Assembly: GCA_964017235.1 (NCBI GenBank) | Contig: OZ024940.1 | Span: 3,410,001 to 3,474,000, forward strand | DNA from: Sabellastarte sp. h YS-2021 | Taxonomy: Eukaryota; Annelida; Polychaeta; Sabellida; Sabellidae | Length of the DNA: 64,000 nt | Direction: 5' to 3' | Part shown: positions 34,041-44,626 of the stretch, piece by piece | Layout: every line of letters begins with the position of its first letter | Position numbering within the stretch: the stretch's first letter is position 1 | Position numbers and translations under genes: made by a program | Notes under the pieces: generated by a model | Told to the model about the DNA's origin: nothing | Seen by the model: the letters and a program-made list of their open reading frames with translations, nothing else | Database searches by the model: none

Positions 34041-37000
34041 TTAAGTTTTTATTTGGTTACTTGAAACACTAGGCAATAGCTTTAGTTAGAACTGTTATTT
34101 GAAAATGGTGGGTTTTGTTATTTTTTATGTGTTTATTTATTAGTTTATTGCAATTTTGTTGGAGGGTAACAAACAATTTCTAAACCAATATTACAGATCG
34201 ATTGTCACATATATTGTTCCTTTGCAGAAAGGTTGTTAAAAATGATATATTGTGTACCTGATGGGAATAGCTTTCAATGCATGCATCACATGTTAGTACT
34301 TGAAAGTACAATAGAGTACACATGTACTTTAAAGTACATATTTTTTATGAGGGGGGGAGGGAGGGGGAAGTTACCTTAAATAGCAGTATTGTATCGGTGA
34401 TATGGCTTCATTTAAATGGTGCTAAAATTGTAAAAAAAATAAATGAAATTAGATTTTTTTTGCCTGTTATATACGATACTCCATGTATTGTGTTGATATG
34501 TGTCACCTTACCCGTTAGAAACGTCACAGAAACTGAACCCTGTTTTTGACCCCGAGCAGTGTAAATGTTGACCCTATCAGTTAGCAGTTATAAGTATAAT
34601 TATACTTCAGATGTTTTGTTGTCTCTGATCTAAGAGAACTGATAACCATAGGAATTCAATCTACTTTTTCACTTACATATTGTTTTTTGGTTTTTTTTTC
34701 TAATTTTGAGGCATAAAGATCGATTGATATGCACACGTCATTCACTGCAACTAGCGGCTGGACTATTTATCGTGTCGTCATTGAGCCAATAAACACTTCA
34801 ACACTCAAGTGTGTTTCTGAAATTATTAGATGCTGGTTTCGTTTTAATTTTTTGACAATTTTCTGATATATAAATGCCATATATTGGCAAGAAGTCGCAA
34901 TTTTAGGTTCATATTAAATATGTCAAAAAGTTTGGAAACGAGTAAAATTTATGAGAATACCCAATAGCCCTTTAAATATCAGTGTCGCATGTTAAGAAAT
35001 TATTTTTTACATTAATATTTCAACATCGCAATTCCCTTTAACAGAAGTGACAGAACCTTTGAAGTACTCATTAGTATAAACTTACAAATATGGTAAAGCA
35101 ATGAAATATGTGTGTTATAGTCATGGTACATTTACCAAATATGGTAAAGGAAGAGTATATAGATACACGTGTAATTAGTATAAATGTATTTAATCCGGTT
35201 TATGGTTTTTCGTATAAGTTCCTTGCCAGTCTATAAAATATCTGTGGAAGTTTAGCGATGCTTTTGAAGAAGTAGATGTAACAGACATGGCGTGGCATAT
35301 TTTGACCATTTGTGTTTTTATTCTGCGGATAGACACTGTAGGGTAGAAAGGCCATTCTTAAAACGTTTATGTGTACATGTCGTAATGATACATACAGGGT
35401 CCAGATTTTGCACAGAGATATCTGCTTACTCTCACATGCTTGTGTTTTGTGCTCCCTAGAAGACCTGAAACTAAAACTTAAATGGTTAGAATTTTTTTTA
35501 CTTATTTCTGTGAAAAGCTAATGTATATTTCTAATGTTAGAAACAGTCACACCAGTGCACATTCTAAATATACCGTTGCCGAGCTCCATAATGTCCATGC
35601 TTTTGTAAGTGCCTCTCCACAATCTTATATTATCCCCAGTAAATTGCTAATCCATCATATCGAAGTAAACTTTCTCCATTAAAACCCAATAAGAGGCCTA
35701 ATTTGATTATATGCATTTTCAACCAAATTTTCTTTATTTTAGCAGTTTATTTCAGAGAGATCCGTTTATATCAGGTACACTTCTAGCTGGTGCATACTAA
35801 AACATGAGAACCTAAATTCAGAACTAAATTTCAGAAAACCCAGCTGGTTGTCGTTGTTGTTAGCACCCATGCCCAACTTTTGCAACTATTTGGTCACATT
35901 TCACAAAAAAAGAGGAATTATACATTACTTTAAGAATATAAAACACAGTAAGATGAAGCTGTTAATCTGTGCAGAATTTGGACTCTTTTTGCGTCTGGCC
36001 TGGTATTAACCTGTAGTTGTTGATATTTATTGAGAGAGTTTTGCGTCTGTCTACAGCTGCCATATTTTGTCCAACTGAAATACATCTCCTGGATAAAGAA
36101 GACTTCTCAGTTTGACTGATTTAGAGGTTTGGTATAAAACAGTTTTTACAATAATGTAATGTATATATAACCACACTCGTTGGAGAAATTTGTATATATA
36201 ACCACAGTCTTTGGAGAAATTTTATATATAACCACACTCTTGAGAGAAATTTTCTTTTAGAGAAAACATTTAAAATACGGAACCTACTGGAGGGAGTTTC
36301 AAAAAATATTTTGATTGTAGTTTTTTTTATGATAAAAATGGTAAAATGAAAGATTTTCTCTGTTTAGCCAAGTGATTCCAGTAAAGGTACTTAAAAATAG
36401 AAATACAGAAAGCTTCCCTTAAAGAAAGATAGAAGTGGGTGTTTTGTGGGACTAGGAGCCAGTTCTATTCCAAGAACATAACATGGAGTGGGTAATTCCC
36501 AAACTGAGTGTGGTTATATAGATTTGGGACATTATGGCTGTGAAAAACCATGCAGTATCAAACCTCGTCATGGGCATTATTGTCAGCAGTACTACACAAT
36601 CCCTACTGTCAAGTTTTGTCAACTACACCTTAAAATTTGGTGTCAGGAGATCTCTTTTGGGCAGATATAGCAATGCATGTAATTTCTTGTGGCGACGAGT
36701 GTCAACATAGCAGGAAAATCATACCATAACCAATATCAGTAATTGATCTCTAACGACTATATATATATATAGCATATATATATGCGTGTGTGGCGTTGAT
36801 CAGCTCATCTGACTATTAATTAGCTCATTTACATAGTTTAGCTCATTTGCATTTTTTCCCTGTCAGTCTGGTCATGTAGTAAAAAATAGTGGCAGTGGGA
36901 GGTTGACAAATGTATGTTTTCTCATAAGTTCATGTTGATTATCAGTATGTGTATCTATGTATAAAGTAATGGTACTTATTATTATAATATAATTATATAA

Positions 37001-37130
37001 TATTAATGAATAATTTTAAATGTAATAATAATGAGAAATAAAAAAAAATACATAAACCAAAGAATACAGGAAGAGATTGTTATTAATTGGACTTCCCGGA
37101 TTCCCCCCCACACCTTGTGTCTCTGATCAA
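34041..37130. other. Intergenic unique DNA with one short tandem repeat
   Basis: Nothing coding seen. A 31-bp unit, GTATATATAACCACACTC then GTTGGAGAAATTT, is repeated three times at 36,161-36,253. AT microsatellites occur near 36,764. The AATAAA at 34,788 with downstream GT-rich sequence is a candidate poly(A) site. Confidence 0.5.
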
Positions 37131-37132
37131 TC

Positions 37133-37390
37133 TTTTCCAAAATAAGATTTATTTATTTGGGGTTTTATGTCACTTTCAACACTGTAAGGTCATATCACGA
37201 TGGACAGTTTTGTGGGCACCGGAAACCAGTACATACAGTTGGTCAAGGGTCTGTACTGTAAAATGTCGACCATCAGTAAGCAACTTATAAGTTTCCCATA
37301 TAGGGTCCGGGGTTTGAACTGCCGACCTCAGAGGTGGGAGGCGAGTGTGTTACCACTGTGCGCCACTATGACCCCTTTTCCGAAATAAGA
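37133..37390 (-). mobile_element. SINE family B with target duplication
   Basis: Minus-strand SINE with the tail (TTTATTTATTTGGGG) at the left and the tRNA-like head at about 37,300-37,375. Flanked by TTTTCCAAAATAAGA (37,133-37,147) and TTTTCCGAAATAAGA (37,376-37,390), one mismatch in 15. Confidence 0.85.
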
Positions 37391-37392
37391 AA

Positions 37393-37590
37393 GCATCGGC
37401 ACTGACCTAGTGGGCACACTGGCCTCCCACCTCTGAGGTGGGAGTTTGCGTCTCAGCCCGACCTCAAGTGGGAAACCTGGTAGTTGATTTGCTGTTTGTT
37501 TCTTCTGCCCTTCTAACTACCTGTCACCACATAACTGATACAAAGACACTAGGCATGATGTAAAACACCAAATAAATCAAACTTCCAAAA
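37393..37590 (+). mobile_element. SINE family B, head-to-head with the previous copy
   Basis: Starts GCATCGGCACTGACCTAGTG, continues CCTCCCACCTCTGAGGTGGG and CCCGACCTCAAGTGGGAAAC, ends GTAAAACACCAAATAAATCA. Together with the preceding SINE it forms a 450-bp imperfect palindrome directly beside the DIRS element. Confidence 0.8.
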
Positions 37591-37627
37591 GCTGGCATTG
37601 GTATTGTAAAGGCTTATTAACTTGAAA

Positions 37628-37820
37628 ATTTTAATTACTTAAATGTAGCTTTTATAAGCTACAAGCTTACAATGTGGAACTGAATACTTACTTGGGAGGC
37701 CACAGGCATCTCAGCCAACATCCAAGAAAAATGGACACATAATCGTGGCGAGATGCCTTGGAATCGAGGTGACCCCAGTAGTGACGTAGCCTTCCGCTTC
37801 CTCTTTTGAGTTGGAAATTT
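37628..37820. repeat. DIRS element 1, left (3') inverted terminal repeat
   Basis: From ATGTGGAACTGAAT to GTAGCCTTCCGCTTCCTCTT it is the reverse complement of the right end, including AACATCCAAGAAAAATGGA and GAGATGCCTTGGAATCGAGG. The outer 40 bases (with TAGCTTTTATAAGCTACAAG) are unique to this end and reappear, inverted, in the ICR. Confidence 0.92.
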
Positions 37821-37871
37821 GCCCATACCCCCTCAGCTGTTATTCAGCATGGAGGCAGGGTGGGACTCTCT

Positions 37872-37975
37872 TCAGTTCCACATGGTAAGCTTGTAGCTTA
37901 TAAAAGCTACATTTAAGTAATTAAAATGTTCAATTTTATTGTGCTACAATAGCTTACCATGTGGAACTGAATGCT
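37872..37975. repeat. DIRS element 1, internal complementary region
   Basis: The first half (TCAGTTCCACATGGTAAGCT to AAGTAATTAAAAT) complements the left outer edge. The second half (AATTTTATTGTGCTACAATA to ACTGAATGCT) complements the right outer edge at 43,631-43,674. A GTT trinucleotide stands near the junction. Confidence 0.92.
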
Positions 37976-38529
37976 GAATCCACTTGTCCGGAGGAGGGAT
38001 TACAGCTGAGACTGGAAGTATTAGTCAATTTTTCTTGGATTTTGAAAGAATTAGATTGGAATGGATGAATTAGAATGACCAGTCGGAGTCCCGCTTGCAG
38101 TTTCGGAAAACTGGGCCTGTAAGAAGCCAAAAACCAGAAAGTAATTGAAATGACAGTACCGATACTGTCTGGATTTTGGAGGAAGGTGTGAAGCCATGCT
38201 CACTAAAAAAAGGCATAAATAGCCCCAAGGGCTACACTACCAATGACGCCAAGCCCTGGCTTGGAAATCTCATATCTTGCCACCCACAAAAAGATGAAAA
38301 ACTAAAAGGGGATTATGGGGTCACCTGGGGAAAACATAATACCTTTTATATATTAAGTACTGTCTTAATAGAAACCTAAAAGACCTTGCCATACATCCTG
38401 AGGAGGTAGGCATTTACCTAGTCCCTGGGATTTAGACTCCTGAAACTCGATTGAAGTGGGTGTGCCTCCCCCCTTTTTTCTTCCCGAGGATGACTAGACT
38501 CAGGGGAAGAGTCTAGGACTTGTTAAGCC

Positions 38530-39400
38530 TCTGTTAATGTACCCAGACACATATTGTTGTTATCTGACCAAGGAACGTCTTTTAGGAAATAGTTGTAAAT
38601 GTGTGTGAACTTTCCAGTGACAGGTTTGCATGATTTGGTCCACCAAAAAACCCCACTGTATTAGGCCTTGGAGACCGTGAAGGCCATAATGTCATGTGCT
38701 GTAACTTGGACCAAGTCCAAGGCTGATGGTCTGCTTGTTTGAAAACCAAGTAAGATAGTTATATTAACCAAGAAGAGAGCATAGCGGGTCTGATGTCTGA
38801 GGTATGTCCTTTTGAAGGAACTAAATGGAAGGGATCGAGACCCTCTCAGGTCTTTGGTTCGATCCAGATAATACCTCCGGACCCGTACTGGACACAAGGT
38901 CCTGACTTCTTGAATTGTCTATTTACAATAGAAGACAAAGCAGGAATAGTAACCGGAGACACACTTTGAGAACCTTCTCTTGCTATTTGGTTTTTGGCTA
39001 AGAAAACTGAAGAGGGGAACAAGGTAACCTTTTCCCATTGGCCTAAATTAAATTTCCCATTGGTCTAAATTAAATACTTGTTTGCAGCCCAGGCGTGGAA
39101 TTCGCTGCGGTGCTTGCCGGAGGCCAAAGCTAGCAAGAAAGCAGTTTGAGAGAAAAGATGTTTGAGGTCTGTGTCCTTCATAGGCTCAAAGGGTGCTTTT
39201 GTGAGCTCATTAAGAACGACAGAAAAGGTTCCATATTGGAAGATTCCTGGAACTTAGGGACGATCCCTGAGAAAACTAGAGAGTAACCTGTTAAGGTCTG
39301 AGCTTGAGCTGGGCCCAAGGTGTCAACAATGTAACCGTCAATGGTCGAGAGTTGTTTCACAGTGGGAGTGGAGAAGTCCACCAAATTTTCTCTACACCAT
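38530..39400 (-). pseudogene. DIRS element 1 tyrosine recombinase, frameshifted
   Basis: Pieces in different frames match the DIRS recombinase. They include a VVLNELTKAPFEPMKDTDLK segment near 39,200, a CPVR..RYYLDRTKDLRG segment with AHD..AF..SKA at 38,661-38,897, and VDQIMQTCHW near 38,620 followed after a frameshift by a YFLKD segment at the position of the catalytic tyrosine. Several frameshifts are needed, so no functional protein is predicted. In the family this enzyme integrates the circular DNA form without target duplication. Confidence 0.8.
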
Positions 39401-40525
39401 TTCTCAAATAGGGCCCACTTTGAGTTGAAGATGGTCTTTGTTGAAGACCTTGAGGGGCAGCAATTATCTCTACCACCTCCACTGAGAAGCCTTGTTCTTG
39501 GTGCTGTCCACTCCTAGACACCAGGCGCTGAGGTTGAGATGTAGTGGCTTGCTGTGAAGCACATAATTGTGAGACAGTTTGAGAAGAGTAGTTGACACTA
39601 GAAGCTGAAGTGGGATCTCTGTAGAGAGCCGTACTAGGTCCCAAAACCAGGGCATCCCTGGCCAGCCTGGGGCTATTACAATGACCAGGCAAAAGAACTG
39701 CCTGATTTTGGATCACCTTGTGAAGGAGAACCGTAGGAAGGTAAGCATAAGCAGTGAGACCCGACCATTTATGTTTAGAGCATCTATGTCCCAAGCATTT
39801 TGATCTGGGACTGGAGACACAAGTTGGAAGTTTGTGGTTCAGACGAGTGGCAAATAGATCTACATGAGGGGTGAAGGGGTGAAGCACTTAAACCCTTGTA
39901 GACTCTTGCTCTAAGTGAGAGCCCCAGCCTTCATCTGAGGCGTCTGTAATTAGTTGGACCTTGTGGTCTTGGGATAAAGGTCTGCACCTTCATCACATTT
40001 GAGGGACTTGCCACCACTCTAGGTGAGGTGAAAAAGACTCTGTCCAAGGAAGGAGGCTGTGCAATGACTGAGGATATCTCCAGTGCTCCTTAAGGTGAAA
40101 CTGAAAGGGGGGCCTCATGTGAAGGCGTCCCTCTGGGACCATTTCTCTGTAGAGGCAAGCAACCCAATTAGCGACATCAAACATCCTGAAGTCAAAAACA
40201 TGTTTGACTTTAAGTGTAGGATCAAATACTGAAAATTGAGCCATCTCTCTGAGTGGATTAACAAGGGCTAAATCTAGGTGAAATTCGTAGCCCACGAACG
40301 GAAACACCTCAGTAGGTTGAGTTCGGACTTCTCCTGATTATCCACCCTAAGGACTGTGTCAGGAACTTCCTTGAGCTTGGAGGATGGGAATGAGAAAGTA
40401 TACAACTGACAGGTCTGAAACGACACCCATCCCCCTGGAATAAGAGAGGCCCTGAAGGACTCTGGATTTTCCATTTGAACGTTTCTACAAGTAGAAAGGG
40501 GGGAGAGCCTGCTTATGTCTGTCAT
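39401..40525 (-). pseudogene. DIRS element 1 RT/RNase H, two internal deletions
   Basis: A VDLFATRLNHKLPTCVS segment (39,780-39,870) and ENPESFRASLIPGGW near 40,450 align with element 2. Compared with element 2, about 220 bp containing the RT palm is missing at about 40,357, and about 340 bp containing the RNase H core is missing at about 39,890. The catalytic YLDD motif is therefore absent. Confidence 0.8.
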
Positions 40526-41410
40526 TGGTCTCCACCCTTGGTGAGGCCTGGGGATTAGGAACAGGCGATTGTAAAAACCAGAGAGATTTTATATTTTTTC
40601 AGCCTTTCTATTGTGTTCTTGACAGAAGAGACAAGATAAGAGGCCAGAGCTGGGTCTTGATGGGCCTTGGGCCTGAGAGAATCAGGGGAATTCTGGCAAA
40701 TTGTGATTGATGAATGGTAAAAATGTATAACCTAATGTTTGAGCATTTGTTTGTATGCCAGTCTCTTCTGAAAGAACGGAGGCGACCTACTGGTGAACTG
40801 AGCGAGGCTTTAAGGAGTCATTGGAAGGAGGGGCTTCCACACCCTCTTCACCTTGAGTGAGGTCAAAAATGACCTCTGGAGCCTCTGTTACTCAATTTCC
40901 CCCTACCTGGGGAGAACGAAGTATACTGCTTGGAATGGAATGACCCCCATTGGGGTGTTTCCCGTAGGAGCCTCTAGATAGTGGGGAACGTGAAAGGGCT
41001 GATTTGATAGGGCCTAAACCCTAAGTTTTTTTAATTTTTTTATTTCGGGTGCCTTGAGGAGGAACTCCTGTCCCTCCTAAACTAATTGTGATTGGGGAAC
41101 TCTTAAGTTCTTAAGATATGGTATCTCCCCTGAATTCCCCATAATCATTGTGACTACTTAAACGCACCCTAAAATTCAGTTTGACCCGTCTGACAGTAGC
41201 CTGAACAAATTTCCATGACCAGGTTGCATTCAGAAAGAACCTAGTAAAGAGCAGTCTGAAGCTCAAACTCATGACTACCAGAAGGGAGATACCGATTGAA
41301 GACTTGTAGTTTGTCTTCAAGATAAAACACAATGTTGTCCCAATAGAACTACTTAAGATTGGGACCAGGGGGTTTAATAGCAGCGATCGAACTGAACTAA
41401 GTGTCATCCA
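40526..41410 (-). pseudogene. DIRS element 1 gag-like remnant
   Basis: Aligns in order with 57,300-57,900 of element 2 (for example CCTTGGTGAGGC.TGGGGA and GACAGAAGAGAC). The sequence decays toward 41,400 and carries no long open frame. Confidence 0.55.
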
Positions 41411-41439
41411 AGAGTCTTCAGATGCAGCAGCAAAAGACT

Positions 41440-41790
41440 TGGACCCAAGGTTAGGGACCCGAGAGAGTCGAGAGCCAAGGTTAGGGGTCCGAGACCTGAG
41501 GTTAGGGGCCCGTGAGGGCCGAGACCCTGGGTTAGGGCTCTAGAGGGTCGGGACCCTAGGTTAGGGCCCGAGAGGGCCGAGACCCTGGGTTAGGGCTCTA
41601 GAGGGTCGAGACCCTAGGTTAGGGCCCGAGAGGGTTGAGACACTAGGTTAGGGCCTGAGAGGGCCGCGAGACCCTAGGTTAGGGGCCAAGACCCTGGGTT
41701 AGGGCTCTAGAGGGTCGAGACCCTCGGTTAGGACCCGAGAGGGCTGCGAGACCCTAGGTTAGGGGCCCGAGAGCCGAGACTAGGGGCCCA
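41440..41790. repeat. GC-rich minisatellite containing GGTTAGGG
   Basis: About ten alternating units of GAGACCCTAGGTTAGGGCCC / GAGAGGGCC and GAGACCCTGGGTTAGGGCTC / TAGAGGGTC, period about 32 with a 64-bp higher-order period. It lies inside DIRS element 1. The TTAGGG word is part of a longer unit and not a telomere repeat. Confidence 0.88.
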
Positions 41791-42199
41791 GCATGGAATG
41801 CAAGTCAGATATTGTCAATACAAGGCTTCAGATCCGAGATGGATCTTAAAACTAGTCCCACAAGGACTAAAATCATAGAAGCCTGAAGAAAACCCCATGT
41901 AGGTGAAGTTGGATATTAAAATTTCTTATGTAAACTTTCCTTAATTTATAGTTCTTTGAAAAGAATTACACAACTGGAATTATTTTAATTCACGAGTAAC
42001 ACATTGTCATCTCGCCCACCTGCCTCACTGCAGGTAGGCCTAGTTGTGTGATAAGGAAAGCATTAATATTTATATTTATTAAATAACATAAAACCTTAAA
42101 TGCAAAATATATTTATATTTTACAAAAATTGGATGACTTCAAATATTGCTAAACCAAGGTCTCCCAAAACGGAATAGAGACCCTAGATTGCAAGCACCT

Positions 42200-42777
42200 G
42201 GGGCCGATTTCACTAAAGGACTTAAACTAAGTCCCTTTTGTGGCTAAGTCTTGGACTTAAATCTAAGACTTTGGTCTTAGCTAGAAAAATGGATTTCACA
42301 AAGGTGACTTAGCTAAGTCCAGGCTTATCATATAACCACAGTGGTTTTCTGTGTCATGTGACCTTTTGTATCTATTCAAAATATAATATTGATGCCACAT
42401 ATTCTTCATTTAATGTATTTTATCTAAGGATAAGTGCTGTTTTGAAATTGAAAACCTTGTTAGCACATATAAACTTCCCAAACACTACTTTAGTGAGGTG
42501 TTCTGCATAATTATAATTTATTTACAGCCATTTCAAATTTTGAAGTGGAGAAAAGTTTATGGCGGCCATATTTAAGTCCTCTTTACAAAATTTAAGCCCA
42601 CTACCTCCCAGACTTAAAAGTTAAGTCCACTGACTTAGCAATTTCATGGACTTAGCTGCTTTGTGAAATCCGCTAAGTCTAAGACCACAGACTTAGCAGT
42701 TTTTTGACAAAATTTAAGACCAAAGTCTTAGATTTAAGCCTAAATCTGGACTTAAGTCCCTTTGTGAAATCGGCCCC
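42200..42777. repeat. Fold-back MITE, ~578 bp, inside DIRS element 1
   Basis: Ends GGGGCCGATTTCACTAAAGG and CCTTTGTGAAATCGGCCCC (mismatches at one side) with long, partly redundant inverted arms of GACTTAAGTCC / TCTTAGATTTAAG type. AT-rich centre, no open frame. Confidence 0.88.
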
Positions 42778-43340
42778 TGCTGTCTAGACGAAGATTTTAC
42801 AAGGACTCGATATTGAGTTATTTTATTTTATATTTATTTATTTTAACCCTAAAATGGTCAAATAATGTAGCAGATAAGGGATAAAATATTTTATTTTATT
42901 TCGACAGGTAAAGGTCCTGTATAAAAAAATACATACACACGTCTCTCAGCACATGCTGTCTAGACGATGACGTCATCACAGGGGTTTCCCCAAGGATTCC
43001 CCAAGTAGACCTGCTTTATTTCATATTTTAACCCTTAACATGGACAAATACTGTAGCAGAACAGGGATAAACTCTTAAGTATTTATTTGATTTGATTTCT
43101 ACAGGAATATATTCCTGTATATAAGCTACATGTACGAGTAGTGCATTAGTTTGCAAGCAATTGCCGTCTAGACAAAAAACTTGTTTTGTGGTTAATTTAT
43201 ATATTTTAAACCCTTATAATGGTCAAATAATGAAGCAGATACGGGTTAAATATTTTATTCCGACAGGCATATATTCCTGTATAAAAACCACATACACGAG
43301 TCGATATCACCCACTGTTTCTTTACGTGAACCCGGAAGTG
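42778..43340. repeat. ~190-bp imperfect tandem repeat in the DIRS 5' leader
   Basis: GCTGTCTAGACGA recurs at about 42,779, 42,955 and (as GCCGTCTAGACAA) 43,163. Each is followed by AACCCT.AAATGGTCAAATA, then TCCTGTATAAAAA. About three units lie between the MITE and the right ITR. Confidence 0.75.
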
Positions 43341-43499
43341 GATTTTAAGTTGTAAAATATGTTAAAAATACTTATCTGTAATGTAAATTGACACAAAATT
43401 AAGATTCTATGATATATAATAAAGAAACTGATGTAGTTTCAGTATCCAACAACACCTATATCCATATAAAATTAAATCTCTTTCCTAGCAATAAAAAGG

Positions 43500-43674
43500 T
43501 ACGGATTCCATATTTGCGGCCAACTTGAAAGAGGAAGCGGAAGGCTACGTCACTGCTGGGGTCACCTCGATTCCAAGGCATCTCGCCACTATTATGCATC
43601 CATTTTTCTTGGATGTTGGCCCTCCCGAGTAAGCATTCAGTTCCACATGGTAAGCTATTGTAGCACAATAAAAT
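43500..43674. repeat. DIRS element 1, right (5') inverted terminal repeat
   Basis: Complement of 37,670-37,820 with a short indel. The outer 44 bases (AAGCATTCAGTTCCACATGG to GCACAATAAAAT) correspond to the second half of the ICR. Confidence 0.92.
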
Positions 43675-43974
43675 GATTATATTGGATTTGACTTTTACCA
43701 CATTGTATCAAGATGGGTAGTTGGTGGGGTGGAGGAAAGCAGTGTATACTAGTTGTCAGTCGACTGTGCTTAAGGTCACTTTTAGCACATTATACAGGAC
43801 AATGTATAGGTTTGTACTTAGTTACGTACTTTGTTACTTACCGTTTACTTAGATTTGCTCCTTGCTCACCAGAAACCTGTTACTAAAATTTTGAGATGGC
43901 CATATTTAGAGGGAGGGCATATATATCATAGATTACTGTAATCACTGTATTTCATTATGATCCCAGGTAACATG

Positions 43975-44165
43975 ATGGGCAAATAACATCACTAGTGGTA
44001 AGTCACTGGTCTCTTACCTCGAAGGTTCTGGGTTCTGAATCTTTAGCCCGACCTGTCCAGCAGGAGAATTGTGCAGAGCTGTGCTGTCAGTGATTGGTGG
44101 CTCACCCCGCTAGGATTGCTGTAGGCATCCTCTAAACATAAAAACAAAATCAAATCTTTAAACTA
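43975..44165 (+). mobile_element. Old SINE-like sequence
   Basis: A degraded A box (TAGTGGTAAGTCACTGG), a B-box-like GGTTCTGGGTTCTGAATC, then AGCCCGACCTGTCCAGCAGG and GATTGCTGTAGGCATCC before an A-rich tail. Probably a relative of family B. Confidence 0.5.
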
Positions 44166-44209
44166 CTTTAACCCACTCTCCATAACAAGAAAGACAAGCA
44201 CCTGGCGCC

Positions 44210-44335
44210 ATATTCACGAAAGGTCATGGCCATGTCCTGACTTTTGTGTACACATATAACCAACTTAAGCCCAAGAGTTTGTTTTGACCTTTTGTGATTG
44301 CAACCCCTGGTCTTAATTTCCTGTATTGTCAAGGT
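44210..44335. repeat. Decayed fold-back fragment
   Basis: GCGCCATATTCACGAAAGGT and ACCTTTTGTGATTGCAAC are diverged inverted copies with the same terminal theme as the MITEs at 769, 18,487 and 42,200. Confidence 0.45.
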
Positions 44336-44626
44336 CCTCAGTCAATACACTCCTACAAATGACGGGGAAGAATCTGAACTAGCATAGAGTGAGGAATGTT
44401 TTAGGAATCCAATGTTCTTACTACCAAAGAACGATTGTCTAGGGTCTGGTCAGTAACAGATTATCTGAGACCAAACTGCGGAGCTATGCACTCCCCGAGT
44501 GCTCTTACATACAATACTTGACACTGAATATATGAGATTTTGGAGAAAAAGAAAACAAATCCCTTCAATAATAAATATCAAAGCATGACAAAATCCAAGA
44601 GAAAGTCTCAAACATTCAGTATTGCT

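Larger units (their letters stand above)
37628..43674 (-). mobile_element. DIRS1-type tyrosine-recombinase retrotransposon, element 1 (internally deleted)
   Basis: Bounded by inverted terminal repeats (37,628-37,820 and 43,500-43,674). An internal complementary region (37,872-37,975) consists of the complement of the left outer edge joined to that of the right outer edge. That is the diagnostic DIRS arrangement, used in the family for a circular replication intermediate. On the minus strand the order is gag-like, RT/RNase H, tyrosine recombinase, ICR. The RT palm and RNase H core are deleted and frames are broken, so it is not autonomous. A fold-back MITE and a TTAGGG-containing minisatellite lie in its 5' part. 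Confidence 0.92.

Noticed and set aside
41440..41790. Interstitial telomere repeat
   Set aside because: TTAGGG occurs once per 32-bp unit and never in direct tandem; the unit is a GC-rich minisatellite.
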